A stretch of DNA of 64,000 nucleotides from Alphaproteobacteria bacterium (GCA_024227565.1 JAAEUE010000108.1:50248-114247), one strand, 5' to 3'; counted from the first letter of the stretch, positions 16,506-26,200 are shown. Notes: a model not told the origin generated them from the letters alone. Numbers and translations are program-made.

Positions 16506-17911
16506 ACCCCGGCTACCAATACCCCTTTGACATGCCAAGTGAAGAGGCCGTCGCTTTCAAGGACGGCGCTATGGAGGGCAAGCCCGCCGGCGTTCCCGCT
16601 TCCTACGATGAGGGCGGCTCGACCCGCTGGTCGCCTGAGGCGATCTCCGAGGTGCACGCCCTGGCCCAACTCGGGCGCTATCAGGTGCGCGGCTACAACA
16701 GCTTCAACAAGCAACTGCCCACCTTCGACGACCTCACCTTCGTGCCGGCCACCATGACGCGCCTGCCGTTGGAGGGCTACCGGGAGAACTGCGAGACCAA
16801 GACAATCCTCGGCGGCGGCTCCGGCCTGGTGGAGAACCCGCTGGAGCTGGACATCCCGATCTACATCGGCTCCATGTCCTTCGGCGCGCTCTCGGCAAGT
16901 GCCAAGGCGGCGCTCGGCTATGGCGCCTCCAAGGTGGGGTCGATGACCTGCACCGGCGAAGGCGGCATGCTGGAGGACGAGCGCGAGGCCTCCGACACCC
17001 TGGTCTACCAGATGACCCCGTCGCGCTACATGCTCGACCTGGACCATCTGCGCCGGGCCGATGGCATCGAGATTGCCGTTGGCCAGGGCGCCAAGCCGGG
17101 CACGGGCGGCCTGCTTTTGGGCATGAAGGTGTCCAAACGTGTCGCCGACATGCGCTCCCTGCCTGAGGGCGTGGACCAGCGCTCCACTGTGCGCCATCCA
17201 GATTTCCTGGGCGCCGACGACATGCAGGTGAAGGTGGAAGAGCTCCGCCTGGCCACCGACTACAAGGTGCCGATCATCGTGAAAATGGGCGCCACACGCC
17301 CGCGCTACGATGTGGCGATTGCCGCCAAGGCCGGCGCTGACATCGTTGTGGTGGACGGCGCTGAGGGAGGCACCGGCGCGTCGCCTGAATTGCTGCTCAA
17401 CCACACCGGCATCCCCATCATGACCGCCATCCGCGCCGCACGCGAAGCGCTGGACGATTGCGGCATGAGCGGAAAGGTTTCATTGGTCGCCGCCGGGGGC
17501 ATCCGCTCCGGAGTGGACGCGGCCAAATGCCTGGCGCTCGGGGCAGACGCAGTGATGATCGGCAACGCCGCCATGATGGCGCTTGGCTGCAACACCCCGC
17601 GCTATGCTGAAGACTACGCCACGCTGGGCACCTCCCCCGGCGCCTGCCACCACTGCCATACAGGCCTTTGCCCGGTTGGCATCGCCACGCAGGACGCTGA
17701 ACTTGAAAAGCGCATGGATGTGGCCGCCGGTGCAGAACGGGTTGCACGCTATCTCACGGCAATGACCATGGAAGTCTCCTTGCTTGCCAAATCGTGCGGC
17801 AAGTCCACGGTGCACAACCTGGAAGTGGAAGACCTGCGCGCGCTGTCGCTTGAGGCATCCGCTTTCGCGGGCGTGAAGCTGGCAGGTATTGACCGGGAAT
17901 TCAGCTGGTAG
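16490..17911 (+). CDS. glxD: FMN-binding glutamate synthase domain protein, GlxD / N-methylglutamate synthase subunit C-like
   Basis: This is the catalytic FMN barrel of 473 residues. Landmarks are PIYIGSMSFGALSASAKAAL, the GEGGM turn, GQGAKPGTGGLL, VDGAEGGTGASPELLLNHTG (phosphate-binding region) and AAGGIRSGVDAAKCLALGAD. A Cys-rich stretch, CHHCHTGLCPVGIATQD, fits the Fe-S cluster region of glutamate synthases. In N-methylglutamate synthase this subunit forms the N-alkyl bond. It ends the glxBCD operon. The cluster has no obvious mgdABCD-type four-subunit dehydrogenase; the oxidase at 31083 may fill that role. Confidence 0.88.
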   Translation: MADDINPGYQYPFDMPSEEAVAFKDGAMEGKPAGVPASYDEGGSTRWSPEAISEVHALAQLGRYQVRGYNSFNKQLPTFDDLTFVPATMTRLPLEGYRENCETKTILGGGSGLVENPLELDIPIYIGSMSFGALSASAKAALGYGASKVGSMTCTGEGGMLEDEREASDTLVYQMTPSRYMLDLDHLRRADGIEIAVGQGAKPGTGGLLLGMKVSKRVADMRSLPEGVDQRSTVRHPDFLGADDMQVKVEELRLATDYKVPIIVKMGATRPRYDVAIAAKAGADIVVVDGAEGGTGASPELLLNHTGIPIMTAIRAAREALDDCGMSGKVSLVAAGGIRSGVDAAKCLALGADAVMIGNAAMMALGCNTPRYAEDYATLGTSPGACHHCHTGLCPVGIATQDAELEKRMDVAAGAERVARYLTAMTMEVSLLAKSCGKSTVHNLEVEDLRALSLEASAFAGVKLAGIDREFSW

Positions 17912-18375
17912 ACGGCTCGCCGTTGTGTCGAACATCATTTGTCTTGAAGCCGATGTACTATGGGTAATAGCGGGATCAAGCGGGCCGGAAATGGCAGAAA
18001 TCTGCGCTCACTCGCGACAAAGCTCGCGTCTCAATCTGGGAACAACTGGGAAATTGGGTTCTCAGATCAAACCAGCTTTCTAGTTTGACCAGAAAACACA
18101 CGGTCTCCAGATCTGATGTCTGAATTTAACCTCCCATCAACTTTAGCTACAAACTGCTCGAGAGGGAGAAAAAGTGCCAATAGCACACGCCTCCGAAAGT
18201 TGGTTGGAAATGCAGCTCCGGGGGGCTACCACTGCAATTTTTGGGTCTAGCGCTTTCGGACGTAGCGCGCGGGCAGCCCGGCTGCCCGGCGCATTAGCGA
18301 CGACCGTCGCGTGCAGCAACATGGCAATTTCTAGAAAAACGCCGTAATCTCCCAATAATACTTGGGAGAAAAAAG
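17912..18375. other. 464-base gap with no recognised gene
   Basis: I see no convincing gene here. The stretch holds a strong inverted repeat, CGGGCAGCC-C-GGCTGCCCG at 18270-18288. The last part must hold the promoter of the cyclase gene; GGGAG at 18364-18368 is its ribosome site. Confidence 0.5.
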
Positions 18376-20118
18376 GTGGAGCGCAGACTCGCCGCAATAC
18401 TTGTTGCTGATGTAGTCGAATACAGCGTTCATGTGGGACGTGACGAAGTAGCGGCAATCAGCGCGCTCAAGGCACACATGGATGTGCTGCAGCAAAGCAT
18501 TGCAGATCACTCAGGTCGGGTTGTCAAATCGACCGGTGATGGGCTCTTGGTTGAATTTGGATCAGTTGTCGATGCCGTGCAGTGCGCGGATGCTATGCAA
18601 GCAGCGCTGTCCAATTTTGCTGCGGCAGGCAGTGCCGACCCACAGCTTGTGTTTCGAATTGGCATACATACAGGGGACATAGTTGTTGATGGAGATGACA
18701 TCCTTGGCGAAGGTGTGAACATAGCCGCTAGATTGGAGGCCATCGCCTGCCCTGGCGGAATTGCGATATCCGAGCGCGTTTATGAGGAAGTGTCCGGCAA
18801 ACTGTCCTTGTCCTACGAAGATTGGGGGATGCACGAGCTCAAAAACATAGCTCAGCCAATGCACGTTTACGCAATTGGTGGCGAGACAAACCAGCCTTCC
18901 TTCAGAAATGCCAAATCGACGGAACCTCCTTCTGTAGCGGTCCTTCCCTTTACCATCTTGTCCCCGAAACCCGACGATGAGTATTTTGTCGACGGAGTGG
19001 TGGAAGAGGTTACGGCAGCACTCTCCCGGGTTCGCGAGTTCTTTGTGATCTCGCGGCAATCAGCCTACTCATACAAGGCGCGCTCCGTGGATGCTCGCCA
19101 GATTGGGCGTGAGCTCGGCGTAACCTATCTGGTGGATGGTTCCGTAAGAAGGGGAGGTCAGCGCTTTCGCATTTCCGTACAGCTTGTCGATGCCCGCACG
19201 GGTGCCCAGATTTGGACAGATCGATATGAGGGAGAAGAATCGGAGCAATTCGAACTTCAGGATCACATCGCTTCTCGGGTCGCCGGAGCAATCAATCCGA
19301 GTATTAGGGCCTCTGAGATACAAATCGCAAAGCGTATGTCCCCGTCAAACAGGGATGCCTACTACTGCGTTCTTCGGGCGTTTCCCCATTTCTGGGCTCA
19401 CCGCAAGGGGGACAACAGGCAAGCTCTGAGCCTATTTGACGAAGCGCTGAAGCACGATCCAAAATATGGTGTGGCCTTGGCCTACAAGGCGTGGTGCCAT
19501 GCTCAACAGGCTTGTTATTTGTGGTCAGAGGAACCTCTGAAGGATAGAGAGAGCGCCACAAGGACTGCCGAGCAGGCAGCATTAGAGGTCGACGATCATG
19601 CAGGAGCGCTGATCGCGATTGGGGCGACATACTCCATTGTTACAAACGAAAGGGAATTGGCGCGCTCGTTCATCGACAAGGCGCTGGAACTCGATCCGAA
19701 CAACGCATGGGGATGGATGCGGGCTGGCTGGCTTGGCGTGCACTTCGGGAGCCCAGACAGCGCATTGGAGAATTTTGAGCGCTCGATCGCCCTCAGTCCT
19801 CAAGACCCCTTCATGTTCAACACCTACTTCGGAATGGCCGCGGCGTACGCGAAGAAGGCGGACTTTTCGACCGCGATTGCACTGGTGGACAAGGGGCTGT
19901 TGGCAGGCCCCGGAGTGACTTGGGCCTATAGGATGCTCGCTTCCTTCCACACGCTTGCAGGTGATGACGAACGAGCAAGAGAGGCGCATCGTAAGTTGCT
20001 ACACCACAATCCGGGTCTAACGATCGAAAAGCTAAAGGCTGGCATGCCACCAGGCTATGTTCTCAGCGGGCCAGAATATGATGGGCTTGTGAAAAGCTTC
20101 AGCGTTCCGGAGAATTAG
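18376..20118 (+). CDS. Class III adenylate/guanylate cyclase with FlgO-like domain and TPR repeats
   Basis: This is a 580-residue regulator. Residues about 1-165 form a class III cyclase domain with metal-binding Asp in ILVADVVEYS and STGDGLLVEF, and the catalytic pair in GVNIAARLEA. Residues about 185-315 form a FlgO/TolB N-terminal-like domain (SVAVLPFTILSPKPDDEYF, VTYLVDGSVRRGG). The rest is a set of TPR-like helices (LDPNNAWGWMRAGW, LSPQDPFMFNTYFG). This domain order is common in Rhizobiales. There is no membrane segment, so it is probably cytoplasmic. The GTG start at 18376 is supported by GGGAG. The signal it senses and its product nucleotide are unknown. Confidence 0.85.
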   Translation: MERRLAAILVADVVEYSVHVGRDEVAAISALKAHMDVLQQSIADHSGRVVKSTGDGLLVEFGSVVDAVQCADAMQAALSNFAAAGSADPQLVFRIGIHTGDIVVDGDDILGEGVNIAARLEAIACPGGIAISERVYEEVSGKLSLSYEDWGMHELKNIAQPMHVYAIGGETNQPSFRNAKSTEPPSVAVLPFTILSPKPDDEYFVDGVVEEVTAALSRVREFFVISRQSAYSYKARSVDARQIGRELGVTYLVDGSVRRGGQRFRISVQLVDARTGAQIWTDRYEGEESEQFELQDHIASRVAGAINPSIRASEIQIAKRMSPSNRDAYYCVLRAFPHFWAHRKGDNRQALSLFDEALKHDPKYGVALAYKAWCHAQQACYLWSEEPLKDRESATRTAEQAALEVDDHAGALIAIGATYSIVTNERELARSFIDKALELDPNNAWGWMRAGWLGVHFGSPDSALENFERSIALSPQDPFMFNTYFGMAAAYAKKADFSTAIALVDKGLLAGPGVTWAYRMLASFHTLAGDDERAREAHRKLLHHNPGLTIEKLKAGMPPGYVLSGPEYDGLVKSFSVPEN

Positions 20119-20253
20119 ACTTATCACCGGGTATTGCTGTGGGCTCACAGCATCACTGATTGTCACAAGGCGCTTCTATGTGTCAGAGATCGTCGTAAGA
20201 TCATCCGTGTGAACGCAGCTGACTGAAAAGACACGACGTCCGTAATGGGTCAA

Positions 20254-20287
20254 TCTAAGTGACGCAGGGTTTCATTCTAAATGACGC
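20254..20287. repeat. Tandem near-repeat resembling an IS21-type end
   Basis: TCTAAGTGACGC (20254-20265) and TCTAAATGACGC (20276-20287) differ at one base and are offset by 22 bases. Ends of IS21-family elements carry several short repeats of this kind. No istA/istB reading frame is present, so this may be a scar. The identification rests on recall and is weak. Confidence 0.3.
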
Positions 20288-20295
20288 GCCACACG

Positions 20296-23208
20296 TCAGA
20301 ACGAAGAGATCACAAAGTTCTCTTTACGCGGCAGGCGCGCCGTAGGCTCCTGCTTGCCATCGGTCAGCTTCTTCACATTCGCCGTGACGAAATCTGCAAG
20401 CTCGCGCAGTTTGATCTGGCGATCTGGTTCCGCATCCGCCTTGCCCGCCAACCCTTGCAGGATTGAATAGGTGAAAACCCCATGGCCCAGCGCTGGGCGC
20501 TCCTGGGCCAAGGTCTCCGCATCGGTCGCCGCCAACACGGTGACGAAGGCATCATCGGCATCCTTGATCAACCGCGGGTTATACGCATTGCCGGCCTTGC
20601 AGGTGTCCACCACCATGATGCGGCGCCCTTGCGCCTGGTCGATGGCGCTGTGCAGCTGGCGCCAGTCAATCACCGAAGCTTTCTCCCACTTCTTGGCTTT
20701 GGCATTGAACTTCGCATCGCCCGGCAGAAACAGATAGTCGGCCCCCTGGTTGATCCCATGTCCAGCAAGGAACAGGATCACCGTGTCCTCCGGCTGGGCA
20801 TTCTTGAAGATCTGCAGCGCCTTGTGAATGTTGGCTGATGTGGGCTCCAGCGCACCGCCCTGGGCAATCGTGAGTGTTTCAACCCGCGTGTACAGCCCCT
20901 GCGACCGGGCCGTAAGCGCCTTGAGAAACGCTTTGGCATCGGCGCCGGCAAACTTCAGATCCTGGTCGAAGTGGGCGTAATCATCGACGCCGACCGCCAC
21001 CATATAGAGCACGCCCTTCACCGCCTCAGGTGCCTTGCCCTTGCGTTCGATACGCAATGAGGCCGTGGAGGCCCCAACAGCATTGTTGGCCACCAGCTCA
21101 ATCGTGTTGCGCCCCGCAGCCAAGGGAACCGGCAGCAGCGCCTCAAACGCGGCCCCATCGCTGAGAGAGATCGGATCCAGATTGATCCGCCGGCCATTCA
21201 CGGTCAATTCAAAGCCCTGAACCGGATCCAGGCTCGCACCGATCTGCACGCGCACCTGAACGGTTGCCGCCTCCTGTCGGTGCCCAGGCTCCGGAGAGAG
21301 CACCTTCATCACCGGCGGTTTGCGGTTGAGCAACTGGTCCAACTCAAACGTGACGCCTGGCGCCTCCTTCAACGCTGCCGCCGCACTCATCAACTGCAAA
21401 GCGCGGCGCACAATGTCGGGCCGGTAGAAGTGCCGCTTCAGCTGGGCCGCGGTGATCAAGCGAACAGCTTTTCCCGGACCATCGTTCACATGCCAGCCAA
21501 TATGGTCATCTCCGTCCGGCGAGGCCGCAAAATAGCCTTGTGGCGTCCAGATCACCCATTCGCCCTCGCTGGTATGCAGGAGAGAGACCACGTTCTCTCC
21601 GGTCTTGGTGTTCCAGAGGCGCACAGTCTGATCATCACTGCCTGAGACCAGAAGCTTGCCGCCGCGCGAGAGGGCCAGTGCCCACACATCGCCGCTGTGC
21701 CCATTGTAGTCGAGCAACTTGCGGCCCTTCAGGTCATAAGCGCTGATCCAGCCATGCCCGCCCGCACTCAGAATGTTCTGTCCGCCCGGCAGGAAGCCAT
21801 AAGCGTTGTGGGTGTAACCATCCTTCTCGCCGCGCACTGCACGCCCAACCCGATTGGCGCCCTTGTTGATGTCCAGCGTGTCCCAATAGCCGAACAGGCC
21901 GAGGCTCTGATGTTCAAAACTCAATCCACCAAGGCTCACTGGCAGATTACGGGCATAGGAGATGGAGGGATCCAGCTTCTTCGGCTCACCAAGCGACCGA
22001 TCCTGCTCTGGAAGCCGCAAGCTGAACTCCAGAGGTCCCACATCGTTCGGGTTTTGGAATTGGCCGTCATAGCCCCAGGCTATCCGGTTACCATCATCGG
22101 AAACCCCAACAGCGTGCACCGCCCTGCCCTTGCCTTTGAGGATGGCCACAATCTTCGGCTTGTTCAGGGTCCACACATGAACTTCGTTGTTCTTGCCGCC
22201 CGCTGTGGCCGCAAGCCTGCCGTCGGGCGAAATGGCAACCGCCAGCACGATGTTGTCATGGCCGCGATAGGTCACCTCGGCCTGCCCGCTGGCCACGTTC
22301 CACAGCTTAGCTTCAAACGGCGCGCCGCCCACGCCCGACAGCAAGCGCTTGCCATCGGGGGCAAACCGCAAGCGCGGTATGTTCACATCCAACTTTGCAA
22401 GCTGGCGGACGAACCGCCCATCGCGCGCGTTCCAGACGCGGATGCCGCCGCCCGTCGCGCTCGTGATCACGCGCTTGCCATCTGGCGAAAGCGCAATGTC
22501 GCGCACCAGCTTCTCGTGGCCTTTCATGGTGGCCAGAAGCCGCCCATCGCGAACCCGCCACAGCCGCACGTGTGAATCATCGCCGCCGGTGAACATCCGG
22601 TCGCCCGTCTGCGTCAGGCGAACAACATTGATGTCCCCTGCCGGATGACGCACCTGCTTAAGTTTACGGCCATCGGAGACGCGCCACACAATTGCACTGT
22701 CATCCATACCCGCACTTGCAAGGAGGCGGCCATCGCCGGAGAACGTCACTGAAAGCACCGGCTCGCGGTGGCCTGAGAACAACCTGACGATTTTCCCGGT
22801 CTGCAAATCATAGAGCCGCACCGGATGCACTTTGGCTCCCTTGAGCCCCGTGTGCCCTGCCGCGGCCAGGTAGCGGCCATCGGGCGACAGCGCAATCTCA
22901 TAAATCTTGCCGCCATCGGCAAAATCTATCTCGCCGCGCAAGATCTGCACGGTCTGCTTCTTCTCTATGTCCCAGATGCGGATGGTCTTGTCGTCGCTGG
23001 CCGAAATGAGCCGCCTGCCATCTGCCGTAAACACCATGTCGCGCACCAGCGCCATGTGACCACCGGTATTGAGCTGCAGAATCGGTGCTCTTTTTTCGGC
23101 GCTGTAGGCCACCTTCCCGCTGAACACTATGAACAATTGGCACAACACAAGGAGGACCATGAGACCCATCCAGCCTCTACCCTCGATCCTTTCCAGATGC
23201 TTTGCCAT
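20296..23208 (-). CDS. WD40-repeat protein with C-terminal caspase-like (C14) peptidase domain
   Basis: This is a 970-residue exported or membrane-anchored protein. A hydrophobic segment at about residues 13-36 (GLMVLLVLCQLFIVFSGKVA) is followed by at least seven WD40-type repeats (VFTADGRRLISASDDKTIRIWD, and similar). A linker with Ig-like features follows, then a caspase-hemoglobinase fold from about 735. The catalytic His817 lies in LAGHGINQG and Cys870 in VVDTCKAGN, so the site looks intact. Bacterial caspase homologues with WD40 modules are proposed in signalling or cell death, without an established role. No recognisable partner gene is adjacent. Confidence 0.85.
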   Translation of the reverse strand: MAKHLERIEGRGWMGLMVLLVLCQLFIVFSGKVAYSAEKRAPILQLNTGGHMALVRDMVFTADGRRLISASDDKTIRIWDIEKKQTVQILRGEIDFADGGKIYEIALSPDGRYLAAAGHTGLKGAKVHPVRLYDLQTGKIVRLFSGHREPVLSVTFSGDGRLLASAGMDDSAIVWRVSDGRKLKQVRHPAGDINVVRLTQTGDRMFTGGDDSHVRLWRVRDGRLLATMKGHEKLVRDIALSPDGKRVITSATGGGIRVWNARDGRFVRQLAKLDVNIPRLRFAPDGKRLLSGVGGAPFEAKLWNVASGQAEVTYRGHDNIVLAVAISPDGRLAATAGGKNNEVHVWTLNKPKIVAILKGKGRAVHAVGVSDDGNRIAWGYDGQFQNPNDVGPLEFSLRLPEQDRSLGEPKKLDPSISYARNLPVSLGGLSFEHQSLGLFGYWDTLDINKGANRVGRAVRGEKDGYTHNAYGFLPGGQNILSAGGHGWISAYDLKGRKLLDYNGHSGDVWALALSRGGKLLVSGSDDQTVRLWNTKTGENVVSLLHTSEGEWVIWTPQGYFAASPDGDDHIGWHVNDGPGKAVRLITAAQLKRHFYRPDIVRRALQLMSAAAALKEAPGVTFELDQLLNRKPPVMKVLSPEPGHRQEAATVQVRVQIGASLDPVQGFELTVNGRRINLDPISLSDGAAFEALLPVPLAAGRNTIELVANNAVGASTASLRIERKGKAPEAVKGVLYMVAVGVDDYAHFDQDLKFAGADAKAFLKALTARSQGLYTRVETLTIAQGGALEPTSANIHKALQIFKNAQPEDTVILFLAGHGINQGADYLFLPGDAKFNAKAKKWEKASVIDWRQLHSAIDQAQGRRIMVVDTCKAGNAYNPRLIKDADDAFVTVLAATDAETLAQERPALGHGVFTYSILQGLAGKADAEPDRQIKLRELADFVTANVKKLTDGKQEPTARLPRKENFVISSF

Positions 23209-23399
23209 TGGTTACCCAATTGATTTTATTGCTTTTTCTAAAGTCGCCCTGAGGCAGTCGAACAATAGCACGCTGCCGCTTTCGACGTGAATGGTTTGTG
23301 AACGGAAGGTTCAGTGGCAGTTCAACGCGTTCACCATAATGTGTTCCCAACGTTGAGATCGGCAATGAGCCAAAAACAAAAAAAATGAGGATGGGAACA

Positions 23400-24101
23400 A
23401 TGAGCAACCGTTTCAAATCAATATTGGCTGGCAGCACTGTAATCATCGCGACCACCGTCGCGCTGACCACATTCGCAGCAGCAGCAGACAATAATGCAAA
23501 GCGTAAAAACACCGTGGGCATTCAATCAGTCCTGCCCAAGGCCCCAATCGCAAAGAACGATAACAACAGACCGAAGAGACGCCCCAGGATCGCTCAACCG
23601 AAAGCCCCTGAGGCCAAACCGGACCGGAGCCGCCAGATCGTCGTGGTTCCGAAACCTAAAACTGAACAGAAGACCCTGTTCTCCGTCATTCCAAAAGCAC
23701 CCACCGCAAAGAAGCCGAACCGCAAGGTTGTTGAAGCCAAGCCCCAGGTTGAGCCCCAATTGACCAAGGAAGACGAAGCTTTCATTGTTGAGGCCACGAA
23801 GCCCAAAGTTAAGAAGAAAGCCAAGCCGGCCAAAAAGGTGATCAAGAAGGCTCCGAAGAAGGCGAAAAAGAAGATCGTCAAGAAGCGCAAGCACCAGGAG
23901 TATCGCACATACCACTACGGCCAGGACGACCACTACTATGAGGCGCCGAGCTACTACCAGGAGAACGACAGCTACTACGAGACAGAGCCCAGCTACAACA
24001 ATGGCTACGGCAACAGTGGCAGCTACTACTCCGGCTCAAGCTACCGTGAGAACGGCTACAGCACTGGCCACTCCTACAACAGAGGCTACAACTGCAACTA
24101 A
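23400..24101 (+). CDS. Secreted low-complexity protein, Lys/Pro-rich then Tyr/Ser/Gly-rich
   Basis: This protein of 233 residues begins with a signal peptide (MSNRFKSILAGSTVIIATTV, cleavage near AAAADN). It continues with a Lys/Pro-rich part containing repeated units (VLPKAPIAK, VIPKAPTAK) and a very basic run around residues 140-165 (KKAKPAKKVIKKAPKKAKKK). It ends with a Tyr-rich tail (HYYEAPSYYQENDSYYE, NSGSYYSGSSYRENGY). There is one Cys, at the second-last residue. No enzyme family is recognised. Composition suggests a cell-surface or envelope-bound structural protein that could bind anionic polymers. It is divergent from the WD40-caspase gene and followed by a hairpin at 24132. Confidence 0.65.
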   Translation: MSNRFKSILAGSTVIIATTVALTTFAAAADNNAKRKNTVGIQSVLPKAPIAKNDNNRPKRRPRIAQPKAPEAKPDRSRQIVVVPKPKTEQKTLFSVIPKAPTAKKPNRKVVEAKPQVEPQLTKEDEAFIVEATKPKVKKKAKPAKKVIKKAPKKAKKKIVKKRKHQEYRTYHYGQDDHYYEAPSYYQENDSYYETEPSYNNGYGNSGSYYSGSSYRENGYSTGHSYNRGYNCN

Positions 24102-24131
24102 GCAGAGCTTCTAGACAAGATCAGAAGAACG

Positions 24132-24157
24132 AGCACCCGGCGCTGCCGCCGGGTGCT
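24132..24157 (+). terminator. Probable intrinsic terminator
   Basis: AGCACCCGGCG, a 4-base loop and CGCCGGGTGCT form an 11-bp perfect stem. It is followed by a short T-rich stretch (TTGTCGTTTG). It sits 30 bases after the Lys/Tyr-rich gene. Confidence 0.65.
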
Positions 24158-24223
24158 TTGTCGTTTGCCAAGCACCTGGGTGAACGCCCTTGCCGGCAGT
24201 ATGTGACCCACAAATTGGCCGGG

Positions 24224-24916
24224 TCACAGTCGTTCCTTCACAAGATTGAGCACTTGCTCACAGAGGCTCGGGGATTGAACCGCGTTCCCGTGGCACGGGA
24301 TGAGAGTATCTGGCAGATCTTGCGTGAGCTGCCGCTCGAGCCAGGGGAGATATTGATCTTTGTCACCCAGCCCAAACTTTGGAAATGGCTTGAGAAGCTC
24401 AGGCCCATCTGTGCCGCCATAAAGATCCGGCCCGCAGAACGCGTCCGCAACAATCCAAGCGGTGCTGCCGTTCGTTTGAACCCGGACCCAGCTTTCCCCG
24501 GTTTTCAACCCCACGGTGTCGAGCAATGTCGTGTTCTCAGGCAATGCTAACGCGAGATCATCTGGCCCGGCGAATGAGAGACCGGTCACCTCCTTGAGCC
24601 GCGGAATGGCACCAGTGGGAGCAATCAACTTCGCCTCCGGATAGGCATGCGAATATTCCTCAAGCCCCAGATTGTGATAATGATTGGGAGCAAAGAGAAA
24701 ACCCACCGGCCCAAGTTCCGACAGGCTGGCGCGCACCTGTTCCGCCAGGCCTTTCACCGGGCTCACCACGCAAACCTCGCCGGTATTCAACTGCAGCGCA
24801 AACATTGAAAGATTGTTCCTTCGCACAGCGAAAACCGAAGGCAGTTCAGGAAGGGGGGCAAAGCCTGCGTGATCTGATTTTGGCTTGTTCTGTGCGTCAG
24901 TTGTCCGTGCTGCCAT
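24224..24916 (-). CDS. DUF4336-like / metallo-beta-lactamase-fold protein
   Basis: This 230-residue protein looks like a degenerate metallo-beta-lactamase fold: an early beta-rich stretch (NNLSMFALQLNTGEVCVVSPV), FLFAPNHYHNLGLEEYSHAYP where active enzymes have HxHxDH, VADAFCGPDLYG, and LIPCHGNAV near the end. The partial histidine set suggests an altered or absent metal site. This pattern matches DUF4336-type proteins, whose function is unknown. ATG 24916 has AGGA 8 bases upstream and is preferred over 24982. It stands alone. Confidence 0.55.
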   Translation of the reverse strand: MAARTTDAQNKPKSDHAGFAPLPELPSVFAVRRNNLSMFALQLNTGEVCVVSPVKGLAEQVRASLSELGPVGFLFAPNHYHNLGLEEYSHAYPEAKLIAPTGAIPRLKEVTGLSFAGPDDLALALPENTTLLDTVGLKTGESWVRVQTNGSTAWIVADAFCGPDLYGGTDGPELLKPFPKFGLGDKDQYLPWLERQLTQDLPDTLIPCHGNAVQSPSLCEQVLNLVKERL

Positions 24917-25117
24917 TGCTGCATCCTTTCTTCTCAGGTGGTGCCAATAACGTGTCCACATAGGCCCACAAGCGTGCCGCATCTGAAATCACTCGCAATG
25001 CAGACCGGAGGCCTTGTGCGGAAATCGTCAGAAATTCAGCGAACTGCCCTGCATCAAAAGAGCAATCCATGTCATTGCGTTCTTGGCCGTTCGAGAACGC
25101 CCGAAACGCTGAAAGTT

Positions 25118-26200
25118 CTAAGCAGTCGGCATATGGTATCCCGGCGTCGACAGCGACAGCGCCGTCTCATCATCGGTCATGTCTTCAGCGATGCCCTCAA
25201 ACAGCGGCGATGAAAGATAGCGCTCGCCGGTGTCTGGCAACATGCACAAGATGACGGATCCCGCTTCAGCCTTTTCGGCCAGCTGCATGGCGATGGCGAA
25301 GGCTGAGCCGCCGGAAACCCCGGTGAAGATGCCTTCCTTTTGCGCCAGCTTCTGAGACCATTCAATGCCCACCGGACCCGGCACGGGGATGAGCTCGTCG
25401 TAGTACCCGTTGTCGATGGATTCCTGCAGCACATGGGGGATGAAGTCAGGGGTCCAACCCTGAATGGGATGGGGCTCGAACGCAGAATGACTTGCCGCCG
25501 GCGAATTGGCTTCCCCACGTTCCTGCGCCACGCCGCTGCCGACCAGCTGTGCGTTGGCCGGTTCGCTCAGCACGATCTTCGTGTCAGGACGTTCCTTGCG
25601 CAGCACCCGGCCGATGCCGGTCAAGGTTCCACCGGTGCCATAACCGGTCACCACATAGTCCAACCGGTCGCCGTCGAAATCGGCCATGATCTCGCGCGCA
25701 GTAGTGTTTTCGTGGATCTTCGCGTTGTCGTCTGTTTCGAACTGCCGGGCCAGGAACCAGCCGTTGGCCTTGGCCAGTTCCACCGCCTTGTTGTACATGC
25801 CGAAGCCTTTTTCGGCCCGCGGCGTGAGCACCACCTTGGCGCCCAGAAAGCGCATGAGTTTGCGGCGCTCAATGGAGAAACTGTCCGCCATGGTCACCAC
25901 CAGCGGATAGCCTTTCGCTGCGCACACCATGGCAAGCCCGATGCCGGTGTTGCCGCTCGTGGCTTCAACGACGGTTTGGCCGGGCTTCAGGTCGCCGCGG
26001 CGCTCAGCTTCTTCGATGATGCTGATCGCCAGCCGGTCCTTCACCGAGGCTGCCGGGTTGAAATATTCGGCCTTCACATAGACCCGCACCCCGTCTGGCG
26101 CCAGGTTGTTGATCCGAATGCAGGGCGTGTTGCCGATTGTGTCGACAATGCTGTCGAACAATTTGCCTTGCCCGCTTGTCGTGCGATTACCTGAAGCCAT
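25118..26200 (-). CDS. cysK: Cysteine synthase A (O-acetylserine sulfhydrylase)
   Basis: This is a PLP enzyme of 360 residues that makes cysteine from O-acetylserine and sulfide. The PLP lysine lies in NPAASVKDRLA, the substrate loop is TSGNTGIGLA, and the phosphate-binding loop is GTGGTLTGIGRV. It is longer than a typical CysK of about 310-330 residues because of an insert (ERGEANSPAASHSAFEP) and a C-terminal tail. ATG 26200 has GAGGAG upstream. A short palindrome TTGTATACAA lies at 26268-26277 ahead of it, but its spacing differs from the GntR sites. Confidence 0.88.
   Translation of the reverse strand: MASGNRTTSGQGKLFDSIVDTIGNTPCIRINNLAPDGVRVYVKAEYFNPAASVKDRLAISIIEEAERRGDLKPGQTVVEATSGNTGIGLAMVCAAKGYPLVVTMADSFSIERRKLMRFLGAKVVLTPRAEKGFGMYNKAVELAKANGWFLARQFETDDNAKIHENTTAREIMADFDGDRLDYVVTGYGTGGTLTGIGRVLRKERPDTKIVLSEPANAQLVGSGVAQERGEANSPAASHSAFEPHPIQGWTPDFIPHVLQESIDNGYYDELIPVPGPVGIEWSQKLAQKEGIFTGVSGGSAFAIAMQLAEKAEAGSVILCMLPDTGERYLSSPLFEGIAEDMTDDETALSLSTPGYHMPTA

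Noticed and set aside
16214..17404. 396-residue open frame on the - strand
   Set aside because: It is a shadow of glxC/glxD, rich in His, Ala and Gly, with no recognisable domain or ribosome site.
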